Of a stretch of 64,000 nucleotides of DNA, positions 29,987 to 38,986 are shown piece after piece. How positions within the stretch are numbered: the stretch's first letter is position 1; the number at the start of each line of letters is the position of its first letter. The notes under the pieces are model-generated. The model saw only the letters and a list, made by a program, of their open reading frames with translations. It made no database searches and was not told where the DNA came from. The DNA is from Ruminococcus flavefaciens. GTDB lineage: Bacteria > Bacillota > Clostridia > Oscillospirales > Ruminococcaceae. The stretch is from NCBI RefSeq assembly GCF_900116855.1, contig NZ_UETD01000006.1, positions 62,001-126,000 on the forward strand. Direction: 5' to 3'. A program made the position numbers and the translations under genes.

Positions 29987-31219
29987 TCAACTCCAACGAT
30001 ATGTTCTGTGAAAATCAGAAATACTGTCAAGCACCAAAAGACCTCTGTCCTTGAAAAAATGGTCATATACCTTCTGATAATTTGAGGTCTCGAACCTGTA
30101 GTTCTGAACTCCGAACATATGCTTCATATTCTCATTGAGTATATTATCATACTCCTGCATATCAAGAACGTACCTTTTATCAAGCTCACCCTTGATATCC
30201 ATCTTTGCAAGTGCAGCCTTTGAATCAGGGGATATTATACCGCTGTAAAACTCAGCGGAGCTTCCCGAACCGTAAGAATACATACTTATACGTTTTTTTG
30301 CCCTTATATCCTCAGAATCTATAAGGCCGCACAGTGCAAGATACACTGTTGCAGCATATACATTTCCTACCTCTTTGCAATAGTAAAGAGAAGGAAGAAC
30401 TCTTTTATCGAAATCTCTCTCTATCTCGTCCTTTGACAGATTAGTATGCTCTCTCATGAGCTTTCGATGAGCGCCCTTCACCATACCTCCGAAAGGAGCA
30501 TGGAACACCATATACCCGAAGGTATCAAGAATATCGACGCCCCTGATCTTCTCTGTGTATGCATTATAACAGTTTTCAAGGCAGTCAAGATATGCCAGCA
30601 AAGACAGATCAGCATCGCCTGTTTCAAGTTCGGGACGCGGACGGCAAGTGTCCATGATCTCACGGCCGTAGATACCGTATGCCCCCTGATCCAGCTCCAG
30701 CACATGAGGATGTGAGCTTATGAGCATTGCGATCGCTCCCGTTGCCTGAGAGGGCTCGGCATATGAGCCTCTTGCAGCCTCTCTTGAAACGTCGGAGGAT
30801 ATGACCAGTGCCTTTGCATCATGAGATACATTTGAGGCAATGAATGCACTTGCCATCTTAAAGGCGGCTGTCCCCGCATAGCACGCTTGTTTTACCTCAA
30901 ACAATCTGCACTTATTGCTCAGTCCGAGATAGTCATGAATATATGTGCTCATCGACTTTCCGAAATCTATACCTGATTCACTGGAAGTTATTACAAGCTC
31001 GATCTTGTTTTTTTCTTCCTCGGAAAGATTATCTATGATAGGTTTGGCAGCATTTACTCCGTGAGTTACAGGGTCCTCACATGGTAAAGCTACAGACTTC
31101 TTATCAATGAGAAGATTTGAAAAACGGCTTTTATCAAGATCTCTTCCTTCAAAAATATCGCTTACTTTTATATATGCGCCGCCGCCGTAAAAATTAATCG
31201 CTTCGATTCCGACTCTCAT
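29987..31219 (-). CDS. pksG: HMG-CoA synthase homologue of the beta-branching cassette (PksG type)
   Basis: 410 aa. It condenses acetyl from a donor ACP with the beta-keto group of an ACP-bound polyketide, starting a beta-branch. Seen: catalytic Cys113 in KQACYAG, Glu81 in SSESGID, and His240 in FHAPFGG, the expected triad of the HMGS family. Length fits the family. It lies in the order donor ACP, decarboxylating KS, HMGS, ECH1, as in bacillaene-type clusters. Its start is unusual: AAGGAGG lies 30 nt upstream of the ATG, with a perfect 8-bp hairpin between them (separate entry). A weaker AGGATA sits 7 nt upstream of the ATG but is inside the hairpin arm. Confidence 0.95.
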   Translation of the reverse strand: MRVGIEAINFYGGGAYIKVSDIFEGRDLDKSRFSNLLIDKKSVALPCEDPVTHGVNAAKPIIDNLSEEEKNKIELVITSSESGIDFGKSMSTYIHDYLGLSNKCRLFEVKQACYAGTAAFKMASAFIASNVSHDAKALVISSDVSREAARGSYAEPSQATGAIAMLISSHPHVLELDQGAYGIYGREIMDTCRPRPELETGDADLSLLAYLDCLENCYNAYTEKIRGVDILDTFGYMVFHAPFGGMVKGAHRKLMREHTNLSKDEIERDFDKRVLPSLYYCKEVGNVYAATVYLALCGLIDSEDIRAKKRISMYSYGSGSSAEFYSGIISPDSKAALAKMDIKGELDKRYVLDMQEYDNILNENMKHMFGVQNYRFETSNYQKVYDHFFKDRGLLVLDSISDFHRTYRWS

Positions 31220-31257
31220 TCTCTTTTATCCTGCTACAGATGCAGGATACCTCCTTT
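31220..31257 (-). promoter_or_regulatory. Ribosome binding site separated from the HMGS start by a hairpin
   Basis: Reading the minus strand: AAAGGAGG, then TATCCTGC, a 7-nt loop, GCAGGATA, then AAAGAGA and the ATG of the HMG synthase gene. The arms (31227-31234 and 31242-31249) are perfect 8-bp inverted repeats. The linear distance from AGGAGG to ATG is 30 nt, too far. If the hairpin folds, the distance collapses to 7 nt, an optimal spacing. The sequence is certain; the folding and the effect on translation are inferred. Confidence 0.55.
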
Positions 31258-31262
31258 CAGAA

Positions 31263-32534
31263 TTATCCCTCAAGTGCTTTCAGCACTATAGATGTATTGA
31301 ATCCGCTGAACCCAAAGGAATTGCTGAGTGCATATCTGATACTGTGCTCAGATGACATTCCCTTTACAAGATTCAGCCCTTCATCTATGGGAGCGTTCAG
31401 ATTGATATTTGGATGAACAAAACTATTTGTCATCTGTATAACTGTACTTATACATTCGCACACCCCTGCTGAAAAAAGGCAGTGGCCGATAATGCTCTTC
31501 GTTGAGTTTATCCTGATATTAGCAGCATGACTGCCGAACACTTCTCTGATAGCCCTGACTTCACTTTCATCCCCAAGCGGAGAACCCGTTCCATGAGCGT
31601 TTATATAATCAATATCTCCGCACTCTATACCTGCCATCTCAATTGCAGCTCTCATTGCTCTTGCTTCCCCATCGGGATTACATTCGGGGCCATGATTGCC
31701 GTCAAGAACTATGCATCCCCCTGAAAGCTCAGCCAGAGCTTTAGTTTTTTCCGCTGTATCAGACGACTCAAGGATAATACATCCTGCCCCCTGTCCGTAA
31801 ATAAAACCGTCATGCTTCCTATCAAAAGGACGATAAACAGATTCTGGCGGGATCGAAGCATCCTTTCCGCCAAGAGCCCCAAGATTTGCAAATGCGTGTT
31901 TTTCTATGTACGAAAGATCCGCTGCTGTACCGACCACAAGGCAGATATCACAGCTTCCGTTTTTCACAAGGTTATATCCCTGTATTATAGCAGAATTGCC
32001 GCTTGCAGAAGCACTTCCCACAGAAAAACCGACACCCTTAACAGAAAGGAGCTCGCTTATGACACCTATATGATATGTGTCCATAAACTGGAAAGCATAG
32101 GACGGAGAGATGAATTCAGGCTGATCTGAGTATTCCGAAGCAACTCTGAACTGCTCGTTAACGGAAAGATTTGAACCTGCAAGAACAATTCCTATCCTGG
32201 TATTGTCGCACTCTCTCCCCTCCATGCCTGCTTGTGCCCATGCCTCAAGAGAAGTAAGTATCGAATACTTTATCCCATCAGGTGCTCGCCTTCCCAGCGA
32301 TAAAGCCTTTTTCTTCAGTTCATCCGAAACAGCAAGGCTGTCTGTCTGTCCTCTGAAGTCCAGATCTTTTATAAAGCCTCCGAATGATATCTGTTCATTT
32401 CCTTCAGAGGACTTTGCTATTCCGCATCTGCCGTTATACAAGGCTTCTCTGAAGCCTTCAACATTTCTTGAAACCGAATTCAGCGATCCCATTCCTGTTA
32501 TGAGAACAGATCGGTTACTTTTCTGATCTCTCAT
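31263..32534 (-). CDS. pksF: Decarboxylating ketosynthase of the beta-branching cassette (PksF type)
   Basis: 423 aa, thiolase fold, close in length to FabF. The active-site region reads GSASASG, so Ser176 replaces the nucleophilic Cys, while His314 (AHGTG) and His351 (IIGH) are kept. That is the signature of KS enzymes that decarboxylate malonyl-ACP to acetyl-ACP for HMG synthase rather than condense. The start overlaps the end of the donor ACP gene by 20 nt, and GGTGG lies about 9 nt upstream. Neighbours are the donor ACP and HMG synthase, consistent with this role. Confidence 0.93.
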   Translation of the reverse strand: MRDQKSNRSVLITGMGSLNSVSRNVEGFREALYNGRCGIAKSSEGNEQISFGGFIKDLDFRGQTDSLAVSDELKKKALSLGRRAPDGIKYSILTSLEAWAQAGMEGRECDNTRIGIVLAGSNLSVNEQFRVASEYSDQPEFISPSYAFQFMDTYHIGVISELLSVKGVGFSVGSASASGNSAIIQGYNLVKNGSCDICLVVGTAADLSYIEKHAFANLGALGGKDASIPPESVYRPFDRKHDGFIYGQGAGCIILESSDTAEKTKALAELSGGCIVLDGNHGPECNPDGEARAMRAAIEMAGIECGDIDYINAHGTGSPLGDESEVRAIREVFGSHAANIRINSTKSIIGHCLFSAGVCECISTVIQMTNSFVHPNINLNAPIDEGLNLVKGMSSEHSIRYALSNSFGFSGFNTSIVLKALEG

Positions 32535-32757
32535 ATAAGAAATCCACCATTTCCTGAATATTCTTTATGTTAGCAAACTCAAGCATATTGATCTTTACGC
32601 CGATCTTTCTCATCGTCTCAACAATTATCTCCATTCTGTCAACAGAATTTGCTCCGAGATCGCGAAGGCTCTCCTGAACATCTATCTCGCTCTCGTCCAT
32701 GTCCATTATATCTGCAATATTTGAAAACAGAATGCTTTTGATCTGATCCTTATCCAT
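32515..32757 (-). CDS. acpK: Discrete acyl carrier protein, donor ACP for HMG synthase (AcpK type)
   Basis: 80 aa, one carrier domain. Ser38 in LGANSVDR is the phosphopantetheine site; the GANSVDR form is typical of donor ACPs in HMGS cassettes. AGGAGGA lies 8 nt before the ATG. It is the only free-standing carrier protein in the window, which matters because the FkbH pathway upstream would normally want a carrier of its own. It should carry malonyl, then acetyl, for transfer to HMG synthase. Confidence 0.93.
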   Translation of the reverse strand: MDKDQIKSILFSNIADIMDMDESEIDVQESLRDLGANSVDRMEIIVETMRKIGVKINMLEFANIKNIQEMVDFLYERSEK

Positions 32758-32786
32758 CTTTATTTCCTCCTGATAAAATTAATCAT

Positions 32787-35700
32787 TTATTTACTGTAGC
32801 TGCCTATCATTTTCTCAAGCAGCATCGCCGTTCCTTCCATAAGGAAAATTCCTATACTGTCAACGTGCCTGTTTTTCCAGCTTTCCAGCTCTGTACCCCT
32901 CACGCACTCATTGAAAGCACCGAGAGCAGGACCGCAGTGTATCTGGAAATTCACCTTGTTATCCATATCTCCTGATATAGCCGAAACAGTAGCATTATGA
33001 AAATACCAGCGGAATATCAACGACATACGATACTTCGGGTTATTATCCGCTTTTCTGATGATATCCTGATCGTAATGCTGCTTTACCTTGTTATAAACTT
33101 CGTCAAACGAGCACTTGAAGTATTTTGATTCAAGATTCTTTCTTGTAGTCTCATCGAGCTCCTCAAGTGACTCATTATTGCAATAAAGCGAATACAGCTT
33201 GTTAGCTCTTGCATGGAAAAAGCCGCCTTTTTTTACCACCTGAACCTTTGCACCGTATTCAAACATATCTCCCGCAGGTGCATATCCGGTATCCTGTACT
33301 CCTATACTCTGCAGGATATCCTTGACGGCATCGCTGGTATCAGCTTCGACTGTACACTGATTCAATGAACCGGTCAGAACATAGTCTGCCCCAAGCATGA
33401 ACATCGCAAGCATTGCCTCAGGCGTTCCTATTCCTCCGGCTGCACCTATATATATACGATCAGCATAATTGTATTTTTTCATGCAATTTCCGCATATCTT
33501 CTTTATAGCCGGGAAAAGTGCAAGAGCTACGCCCTGATCAGTGTGTCCTCCGGAATCCGCTTCCACTGTTATAGCATCAGCTATAGGAAGTGAAGCGGCA
33601 ATATCAGCCTGAAGCTTCGTTATCTTCCCCATTTCAACAAGCTCATTCAGCAGCTTCTGCGGTGCGGGGCTCATAAAAGCTTCTGCCACTTCAGGCCGCG
33701 ATATCTTTGCAAATATCTTGTTTTTGCGGACTATATTTCCTGTCTGATCTACCGACAGTCCCTTTGCTTTATAATATACCAGAGGCATGGTTATGCTCAT
33801 GAACGCGGCTGCCTCTATAATGCGAACATCCTCCCGGATGAAAAGCTCAACAAGTTCAAGCTGTTTTCTCATATCATCAGGATCAAAAAGGAAGTTGACA
33901 CCAAAAGCACCGTCCGTAACAGATGATCGGATAAGCTTTATACCTTCTCTGATCTTATCGAAAGACTGTCCCCCGGTACCGAGAAATCCGAGCATTCCTG
34001 CATTTGCTAAGCGTATCACCATCTGCGGAGAAGCGATCCCCTTATACATTCCTCCGCCAAGATAAGCATATTTCAGACCTAATTCCTGCTTGAATGCCAT
34101 GTTTCCAAGCTCCGAGGCGGTCAATCCTTTTTTTGTACCGGTCTCAGGTCCCTGGACATTTACTGCTTCAACAGGGACATCATCAAGGATATTCGCCTTT
34201 CTCTCCTCTTCCGATAATGGCTCACACTTTCTCTTTATCATCATCATCAGAGAATAAACTGTGTCTCCTGGACCGATCTGCTCAAATACAGGCTCGTTTT
34301 CAGCGAGGAGATATCTAATACTTTCCACCCATCTGACACCATGTGACATCTGCTCTCTCAGGGTCTCCTTTAAGCGCAGATCATCATACGGACGAGCGGT
34401 ATAGTTTGAGATAACAGGTATCTGAAGCTTGTTGAAAGTCATCTTATCAAGGTATTCCGCAAACTTATCCTGTGCCGCCTTCATGTATTTCCCATGATGG
34501 AAAGCACCGCTCACATTCAGAACAACATATTTTCTTGCACCTGCGTCCATATATAGCTGCTCCGCTGCGATGATATCATCTCTTTTTCCGGAAAGAATTA
34601 CCTGAACAGGAGAATTGATATTGGCGATCTGCAGATCTGTCAGACCGTTTTCTGTAAGGATATTGCTGATAGTCTCCTCATCAAGACCTATGACTGCCGC
34701 CATTGCACCGCCCTTTATCTCTGACATGAGCTGACCGCGTATCTTTACAAGTCTGAGACCGTCCTCGAATGAAAATGCTCCTGCCGCAAATAATGCATCA
34801 TACTCGCCAAGACTGTGACCGAGAACAAAATCAGGCTTTCTGCCTGTCTCCTTTATTTTCTTCAGGTAGCTCAGCGCATTGACCACATAAAGTGCAGGCT
34901 GCGTATAATTTGTTTTGTTCAGATTTCCCTCGCTGTCGTTCAGACAAAGGTCCCTGATGGAATATCCCAAAACCTCATCAGCGCGCCTTACATATTCGGG
35001 GAATTCATCAAACAGTTCCTCACCCATTCCTTTTTTCTGCGAGCCCTGTCCGGGAAATGCATATATCAGTGTGTCGGACATTTTTCTATTCCTTTCCGTA
35101 TAGTTTTCTTTTTCCACCATATTAAGCTTGATCTTTTCATAGTTATTCTTGAAGCTTTCTGAAAAATCACGCATTATGGAAGCCATTGCCACGATATCTG
35201 TCGCAGTATCCCTGCGCTCGTTATATCTGATGAAGTTCGCCATCGTACCTGTAAAGCACAGATCGACATACTGTTTAGGTCCTGTTTTTTCGGCAGCTTC
35301 AAAAGCCTTCTTGACCTGCATGGTTTTTACAGGGATGTCAAGCATATGTTCAAAATCGATGCTATTTGTTATCTCTCCCGTAAGGCAGGAAATAACTGGT
35401 ATCTTTGGCACTCCCACAGAAATTGTTCCGTTAAGCTGCTTCATTGCGTCCCTTGATCTCATACACATTGACGAGTGGAACGGATAGCTGACCTGAAGCT
35501 CCTGAAAAATAACACCTTTTTGCTTCAGGAATGCTGTAACATCTGCTGTTTTATCCTGTGCCGCCGAAACTATAAAATTACCGCTGTAGTTAACGCCTGC
35601 AAGCTCGCAGTTAAGCTTCAGCTCATTATTTTCATAATAAAACGACTTGTCAGCAAAAACAGATATCATTCTGCCGTATTCAACTGTTTGCTGAACTGTC

Positions 35701-36077
35701 TGAGCGTGTTTTATCACGAATCTCAGTGCATCTTCCGCCGAAACAGCCCCGGCAACCGCCAGAGCAACTATTTCACCAAGACTGCACCCCATTACATAAT
35801 CGGGCTCGACGCCTTTAGATCTCATTACCTGAGCAAGTGAATACTCGGTCATAAATATGGCAGGATGAGTTGTTCCGAGATCTGTAAGATCATCTGTTTT
35901 TCGGTGCTCTTCGTCATATAACCTGTCTATGACCGAAAAGCCGCATTCCTTTCTGACGATATCGTCCAGCCGAAGCATATTCTGTCTGAAAACAAGGTCT
36001 TTACTGAACAGATCAGCTCCCATATGGTAATAATGAGTTCCCTGCCCTGCAAACATAAAAACAATAGATTTATACAT
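32787..36077 (-). CDS. Acylhydrolase-acyltransferase-enoylreductase fusion (AH-AT-ER)
   Basis: 1096 aa with three parts. Residues 1-320 are AT-like with GCSLG (97-101; Ser99) and His201, but the Arg that binds the malonyl carboxylate is His124 (VIKHAQ), so it probably hydrolyses stalled acyl-ACPs as PedC-type acylhydrolases do. Residues 334-620 are a regular malonyl-type AT: GHSLG (Ser422), Arg447 in VKIRGQ, and GAFH (His527). Residues about 650-1096 are a PfaD/PksE-type flavin enoylreductase (YLGGGMYKG near the start, GAAGGIG later) that can reduce carriers in trans. AAGGAAG precedes the ATG. Together with the discrete AT at the other end of the window it supplies malonyl to all modules, none of which has its own AT. 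Confidence 0.93.
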   Translation of the reverse strand: MYKSIVFMFAGQGTHYYHMGADLFSKDLVFRQNMLRLDDIVRKECGFSVIDRLYDEEHRKTDDLTDLGTTHPAIFMTEYSLAQVMRSKGVEPDYVMGCSLGEIVALAVAGAVSAEDALRFVIKHAQTVQQTVEYGRMISVFADKSFYYENNELKLNCELAGVNYSGNFIVSAAQDKTADVTAFLKQKGVIFQELQVSYPFHSSMCMRSRDAMKQLNGTISVGVPKIPVISCLTGEITNSIDFEHMLDIPVKTMQVKKAFEAAEKTGPKQYVDLCFTGTMANFIRYNERRDTATDIVAMASIMRDFSESFKNNYEKIKLNMVEKENYTERNRKMSDTLIYAFPGQGSQKKGMGEELFDEFPEYVRRADEVLGYSIRDLCLNDSEGNLNKTNYTQPALYVVNALSYLKKIKETGRKPDFVLGHSLGEYDALFAAGAFSFEDGLRLVKIRGQLMSEIKGGAMAAVIGLDEETISNILTENGLTDLQIANINSPVQVILSGKRDDIIAAEQLYMDAGARKYVVLNVSGAFHHGKYMKAAQDKFAEYLDKMTFNKLQIPVISNYTARPYDDLRLKETLREQMSHGVRWVESIRYLLAENEPVFEQIGPGDTVYSLMMMIKRKCEPLSEEERKANILDDVPVEAVNVQGPETGTKKGLTASELGNMAFKQELGLKYAYLGGGMYKGIASPQMVIRLANAGMLGFLGTGGQSFDKIREGIKLIRSSVTDGAFGVNFLFDPDDMRKQLELVELFIREDVRIIEAAAFMSITMPLVYYKAKGLSVDQTGNIVRKNKIFAKISRPEVAEAFMSPAPQKLLNELVEMGKITKLQADIAASLPIADAITVEADSGGHTDQGVALALFPAIKKICGNCMKKYNYADRIYIGAAGGIGTPEAMLAMFMLGADYVLTGSLNQCTVEADTSDAVKDILQSIGVQDTGYAPAGDMFEYGAKVQVVKKGGFFHARANKLYSLYCNNESLEELDETTRKNLESKYFKCSFDEVYNKVKQHYDQDIIRKADNNPKYRMSLIFRWYFHNATVSAISGDMDNKVNFQIHCGPALGAFNECVRGTELESWKNRHVDSIGIFLMEGTAMLLEKMIGSYSK

Positions 36078-36109
36078 CTTTTCTTCCTTTTCATGTCATA
36101 AACAATAGA

Positions 36110-37075
36110 TTATTCTGAGAATTCCTTTATAAACTCCTTTACATCAGCAACTATCTTTACATCTGCAATATTGAATATAGGAGCATTCTCATTATTATTC
36201 ACTGCTATTATCTGTCTTGAATTCCTTATTCCAACAAGGTGCTGGTTAGCTCCAGATATACCGAATGCTATGTAGATATCCGGCGCTATGCTGCGTCCCG
36301 ACTGGCCCACCTGATACTTTTTCGGCAGCAGACCGTCATCAACGACACATTTTGTTCCCACGACAACAGCATTGTATTTTTTCCCTGCCTGACAAATCAA
36401 ATCAAAGGTCTCTTTATCCTTTACTCCTCTGCCAACACCGAATACAATTTTTGCATTGTCCAGATCAGCGCTGTTTTCAATCTCTCTTTTAACGCAGCTT
36501 ATAACTTCATATGTATCATCTGTATTGAAACTGCCTTTATAATCCCATTTTCTTATGCTGAGTTCTTTTACTTCATTTATCACATTCTCTACAAAAGCAT
36601 TCTTCTTTACTGTACAAGTACAGCACTGAGAATCGATACAGATTATCCGAGCCTGTACGGAATCGCTCATAGCCGCTCGTTCAAAGACAAATCCGTTTTC
36701 ATCTTCAAAGCATATATCGATACAGTCGGCAGTCAGACCGACTTCAAACCTTGAGGCAAAGAACGAAGAAAGAGTTTTTGAAAAATCAGAGTTTGTAAAC
36801 ATTATGACATCAGCACCAATAGAACTGTATATATCACTCAGTATATCCAGCCAAAGCCTCTCGTCTTTAGTCTCGCAATGCTGATAGACGACCTCATCTG
36901 CGCCGTATAATGCACACCTTTTCAGCTCATCTTCTGAGGTATCTCCTAAAAAAATCACCTGAACGCAACCATTGCTCTCTTTGCTGAGCTGATACGCCTT
37001 TGAAATAAGTTGTCCTGTAAAGCTGTCCACATGATCAAAGGCGTCACATACGACCCAAATATTTCTTTTATCCAT
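36110..37075 (-). CDS. etfA: Electron transfer flavoprotein, alpha subunit
   Basis: 321 aa, typical length. The C-terminal FAD domain is clear: GQSGRSIAPDIYIAFGISG followed by QHLVG, then AVNNNENAPIF and IADVKIVAD. GAGGTG precedes the ATG by 4-5 nt. Together with EtfB it should take electrons from the adjacent acyl-CoA dehydrogenase. A dedicated ETF pair inside a polyketide cluster is not usual; in FK520-type methoxymalonyl loci the housekeeping ETF is assumed to serve. Whether this ETF bifurcates electrons cannot be read from the sequence. Confidence 0.95.
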   Translation of the reverse strand: MDKRNIWVVCDAFDHVDSFTGQLISKAYQLSKESNGCVQVIFLGDTSEDELKRCALYGADEVVYQHCETKDERLWLDILSDIYSSIGADVIMFTNSDFSKTLSSFFASRFEVGLTADCIDICFEDENGFVFERAAMSDSVQARIICIDSQCCTCTVKKNAFVENVINEVKELSIRKWDYKGSFNTDDTYEVISCVKREIENSADLDNAKIVFGVGRGVKDKETFDLICQAGKKYNAVVVGTKCVVDDGLLPKKYQVGQSGRSIAPDIYIAFGISGANQHLVGIRNSRQIIAVNNNENAPIFNIADVKIVADVKEFIKEFSE

Positions 37076-37087
37076 ATGTCACCTCAA

Positions 37088-37837
37088 TTACTGCTGTAAA
37101 AGCTTCTTAACGTGATCAGCTTTTTCTTTAATACTGCCGCCGACCTCGATACTTTCTTTCTTATAAATGATATTTACGGAATTTATGACCTTTGTTTTTG
37201 AGCCCGCTGCTCCGCAATCAGTCTGAGCTATCCCCAGTTCTTCCGAGCTTATGATCTTGTATTCCCATTTCTGAGCTCTTTTAAGTGCAATGATATTCAG
37301 ATTAGATGCATATGTGAGGAAACTGTCCACACTTAGCAGGAAAGGATATCTGCATCTGACAGTCATTTCGGACCCTTCATCTTTTTTCACGATAACAGCT
37401 GAATCATGACCGAAGCTTTCTATATCCGCTACGGATGAAAAATAAGTGATCCCGAGCTTTTCGGACAGCTCCGCAGGCACCTGACCTGTTTCGCCGTCTA
37501 TAGCATGTCCGCCGCATATGACTGCATCCGCATCGGGAATATACTTTTTTATTGCCGCAGATAGAGTTTTTGTTGTCGCAATGGTATCTGCCTGAGCAAA
37601 CTTAATATCGTTCAGCCAGTATATATCATCGCAAACCAGTGCCTTGCTTCTTACAAGTCCTTCTCTTGCGCTCTCTCCGCCCATGCAAATACCGATAACA
37701 CTGATATCAGTGGTTTTTTTGAACTCGGCAAGCTTCTCGAGCACAAAAAGATCGTAGGGATTGATGATAAGACCGCTTCTTTCTGCATCAATAAGCTTTC
37801 CGGGCACCATTTTAAGGCAAACGACTATTTTAATCAT
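37088..37837 (-). CDS. etfB: Electron transfer flavoprotein, beta subunit
   Basis: 249 aa, typical length. It starts MIKIVVCLKMVPG, with the family pattern NPYDLFVLE and later ICGGHAIDGETGQVPAELS (the nucleotide-binding region). The ATG directly follows the acyl-CoA dehydrogenase stop codon, with GGGGAG 9 nt upstream inside that gene, so the two are translationally coupled. EtfA follows after 12 nt. This arrangement ties the ETF to the dehydrogenase rather than to general metabolism. Confidence 0.95.
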   Translation of the reverse strand: MIKIVVCLKMVPGKLIDAERSGLIINPYDLFVLEKLAEFKKTTDISVIGICMGGESAREGLVRSKALVCDDIYWLNDIKFAQADTIATTKTLSAAIKKYIPDADAVICGGHAIDGETGQVPAELSEKLGITYFSSVADIESFGHDSAVIVKKDEGSEMTVRCRYPFLLSVDSFLTYASNLNIIALKRAQKWEYKIISSEELGIAQTDCGAAGSKTKVINSVNIIYKKESIEVGGSIKEKADHVKKLLQQ

Positions 37838-38971
37838 TTATAATGACTCCCCGTTTGTTGTAAAGTTATAAATGGTGTTCTTCTGCATTTCATTTGTTCC
37901 CGAATAGATACTGCAGGCAAGCGCATCACGCAACTCACGTTCAATGTCATATTCCTTGGTATAGCCATATCCGCCGAAGATCTGCATTGCATCACGGCAG
38001 GTCTTTATGTATGCCTCGCTCACATATAGCTTGAATATAGAAGTATCGATAAACGCAGTCTTCATATTATCCTTCAGATCAACTATACGGTCAAGCATAG
38101 CTCTTGACATCTCGATCCCTACCTTCATATCTGCTATTTTATGAGAAACAGCCTGATAATCTCCGATAGGTCTGCCGAACTGCTGTCTTGATCTTACATG
38201 TTCGATACATCTTTCCATGACTCTTCTCATTGCTCCGATATGGGGAACGAACTCAAAGCACCTTTCCCATTCGAGAGCCATTGTCATTATAAGGGAACCG
38301 AAATTGTACCTTCCCAGAACATTCTCCTTCGGGATCATACAATTATCAAATACGATCTCCGAGGTCGGGCATGAACCCAGTCCCATTTTTTCGATATCCG
38401 CGCCTATCTTCACGCCCGGGAACTCCTTTTCCACAACAAAGGCTGTGAAGCTTTTGTTATTTCCTTCTCCTGTACGCGCAAAAACAATAAAGATGTCCGC
38501 AATTGGTCCGTTAGAGATAAAAGCCTTGCTACCGTTAAGTATATAACCGTCATCTGTTTTTTCTGCCCTTGTGACCATGCTAAGAGCGTCGGAGCCCGAT
38601 TCGGCTTCGGTTATACAGATAGCTCCTATCCTTTTTCCTGCGGTCATATCACAAAGATACTTATCCTTGAGCTGTTCAGAGCCGTAAAGATATATCAGGT
38701 TCTGAGATACCCAGATATGATTGTTCACCACAAAAACGAACCCATTGTTCTTACAGCTGTATCCAAGGTTCTCAAAGACCGCCGCTGCTGTACGATAGCT
38801 TTCTCCGAGTCCGCCGTACTTTTCATCGACAGTTATACCAAGCAGTCCGAAGTCTGCGATCTTTTCCCACATCTCTGGTGAGAACTTTTCAAGATACTCG
38901 GGATCATTCAGATTATTCTCAGCAAATTCCCTGACTGCCTCTATAAGCTGCATTTCTTCATTTGTACTCAT
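37838..38971 (-). CDS. Acyl-CoA dehydrogenase-like enzyme of an extender-unit pathway (FkbI-like)
   Basis: 377 aa, acyl-CoA dehydrogenase fold: ICITEAESGSD (flavin/substrate motif), RQQFGRPIGDYQ, and IFGGYGYTKEYDIER. In the usual IYEGTxEIQ region this protein reads IYSGTNEMQ, so the common catalytic Glu is Ser357. In FkbI-type enzymes the substrate is a carrier-bound tartronic semialdehyde that is oxidised to hydroxymalonyl, a reaction that may not need that base. The neighbours (FkbH-like, 3-hydroxyacyl-CoA dehydrogenase) support this role. An alternative is oxidation of an acyl starter or extender to its enoyl form. GGAGGAGC precedes the ATG. Confidence 0.9.
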   Translation of the reverse strand: MSTNEEMQLIEAVREFAENNLNDPEYLEKFSPEMWEKIADFGLLGITVDEKYGGLGESYRTAAAVFENLGYSCKNNGFVFVVNNHIWVSQNLIYLYGSEQLKDKYLCDMTAGKRIGAICITEAESGSDALSMVTRAEKTDDGYILNGSKAFISNGPIADIFIVFARTGEGNNKSFTAFVVEKEFPGVKIGADIEKMGLGSCPTSEIVFDNCMIPKENVLGRYNFGSLIMTMALEWERCFEFVPHIGAMRRVMERCIEHVRSRQQFGRPIGDYQAVSHKIADMKVGIEMSRAMLDRIVDLKDNMKTAFIDTSIFKLYVSEAYIKTCRDAMQIFGGYGYTKEYDIERELRDALACSIYSGTNEMQKNTIYNFTTNGESL

Positions 38972-38986
38972 ATTGCTCCTCCAAAA

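Noticed and set aside
31263-32534. Reading this KS as a condensing FabF-type enzyme
   Set aside because: Ser176 replaces the catalytic Cys and the gene sits in the HMGS cassette, so decarboxylation only is expected.
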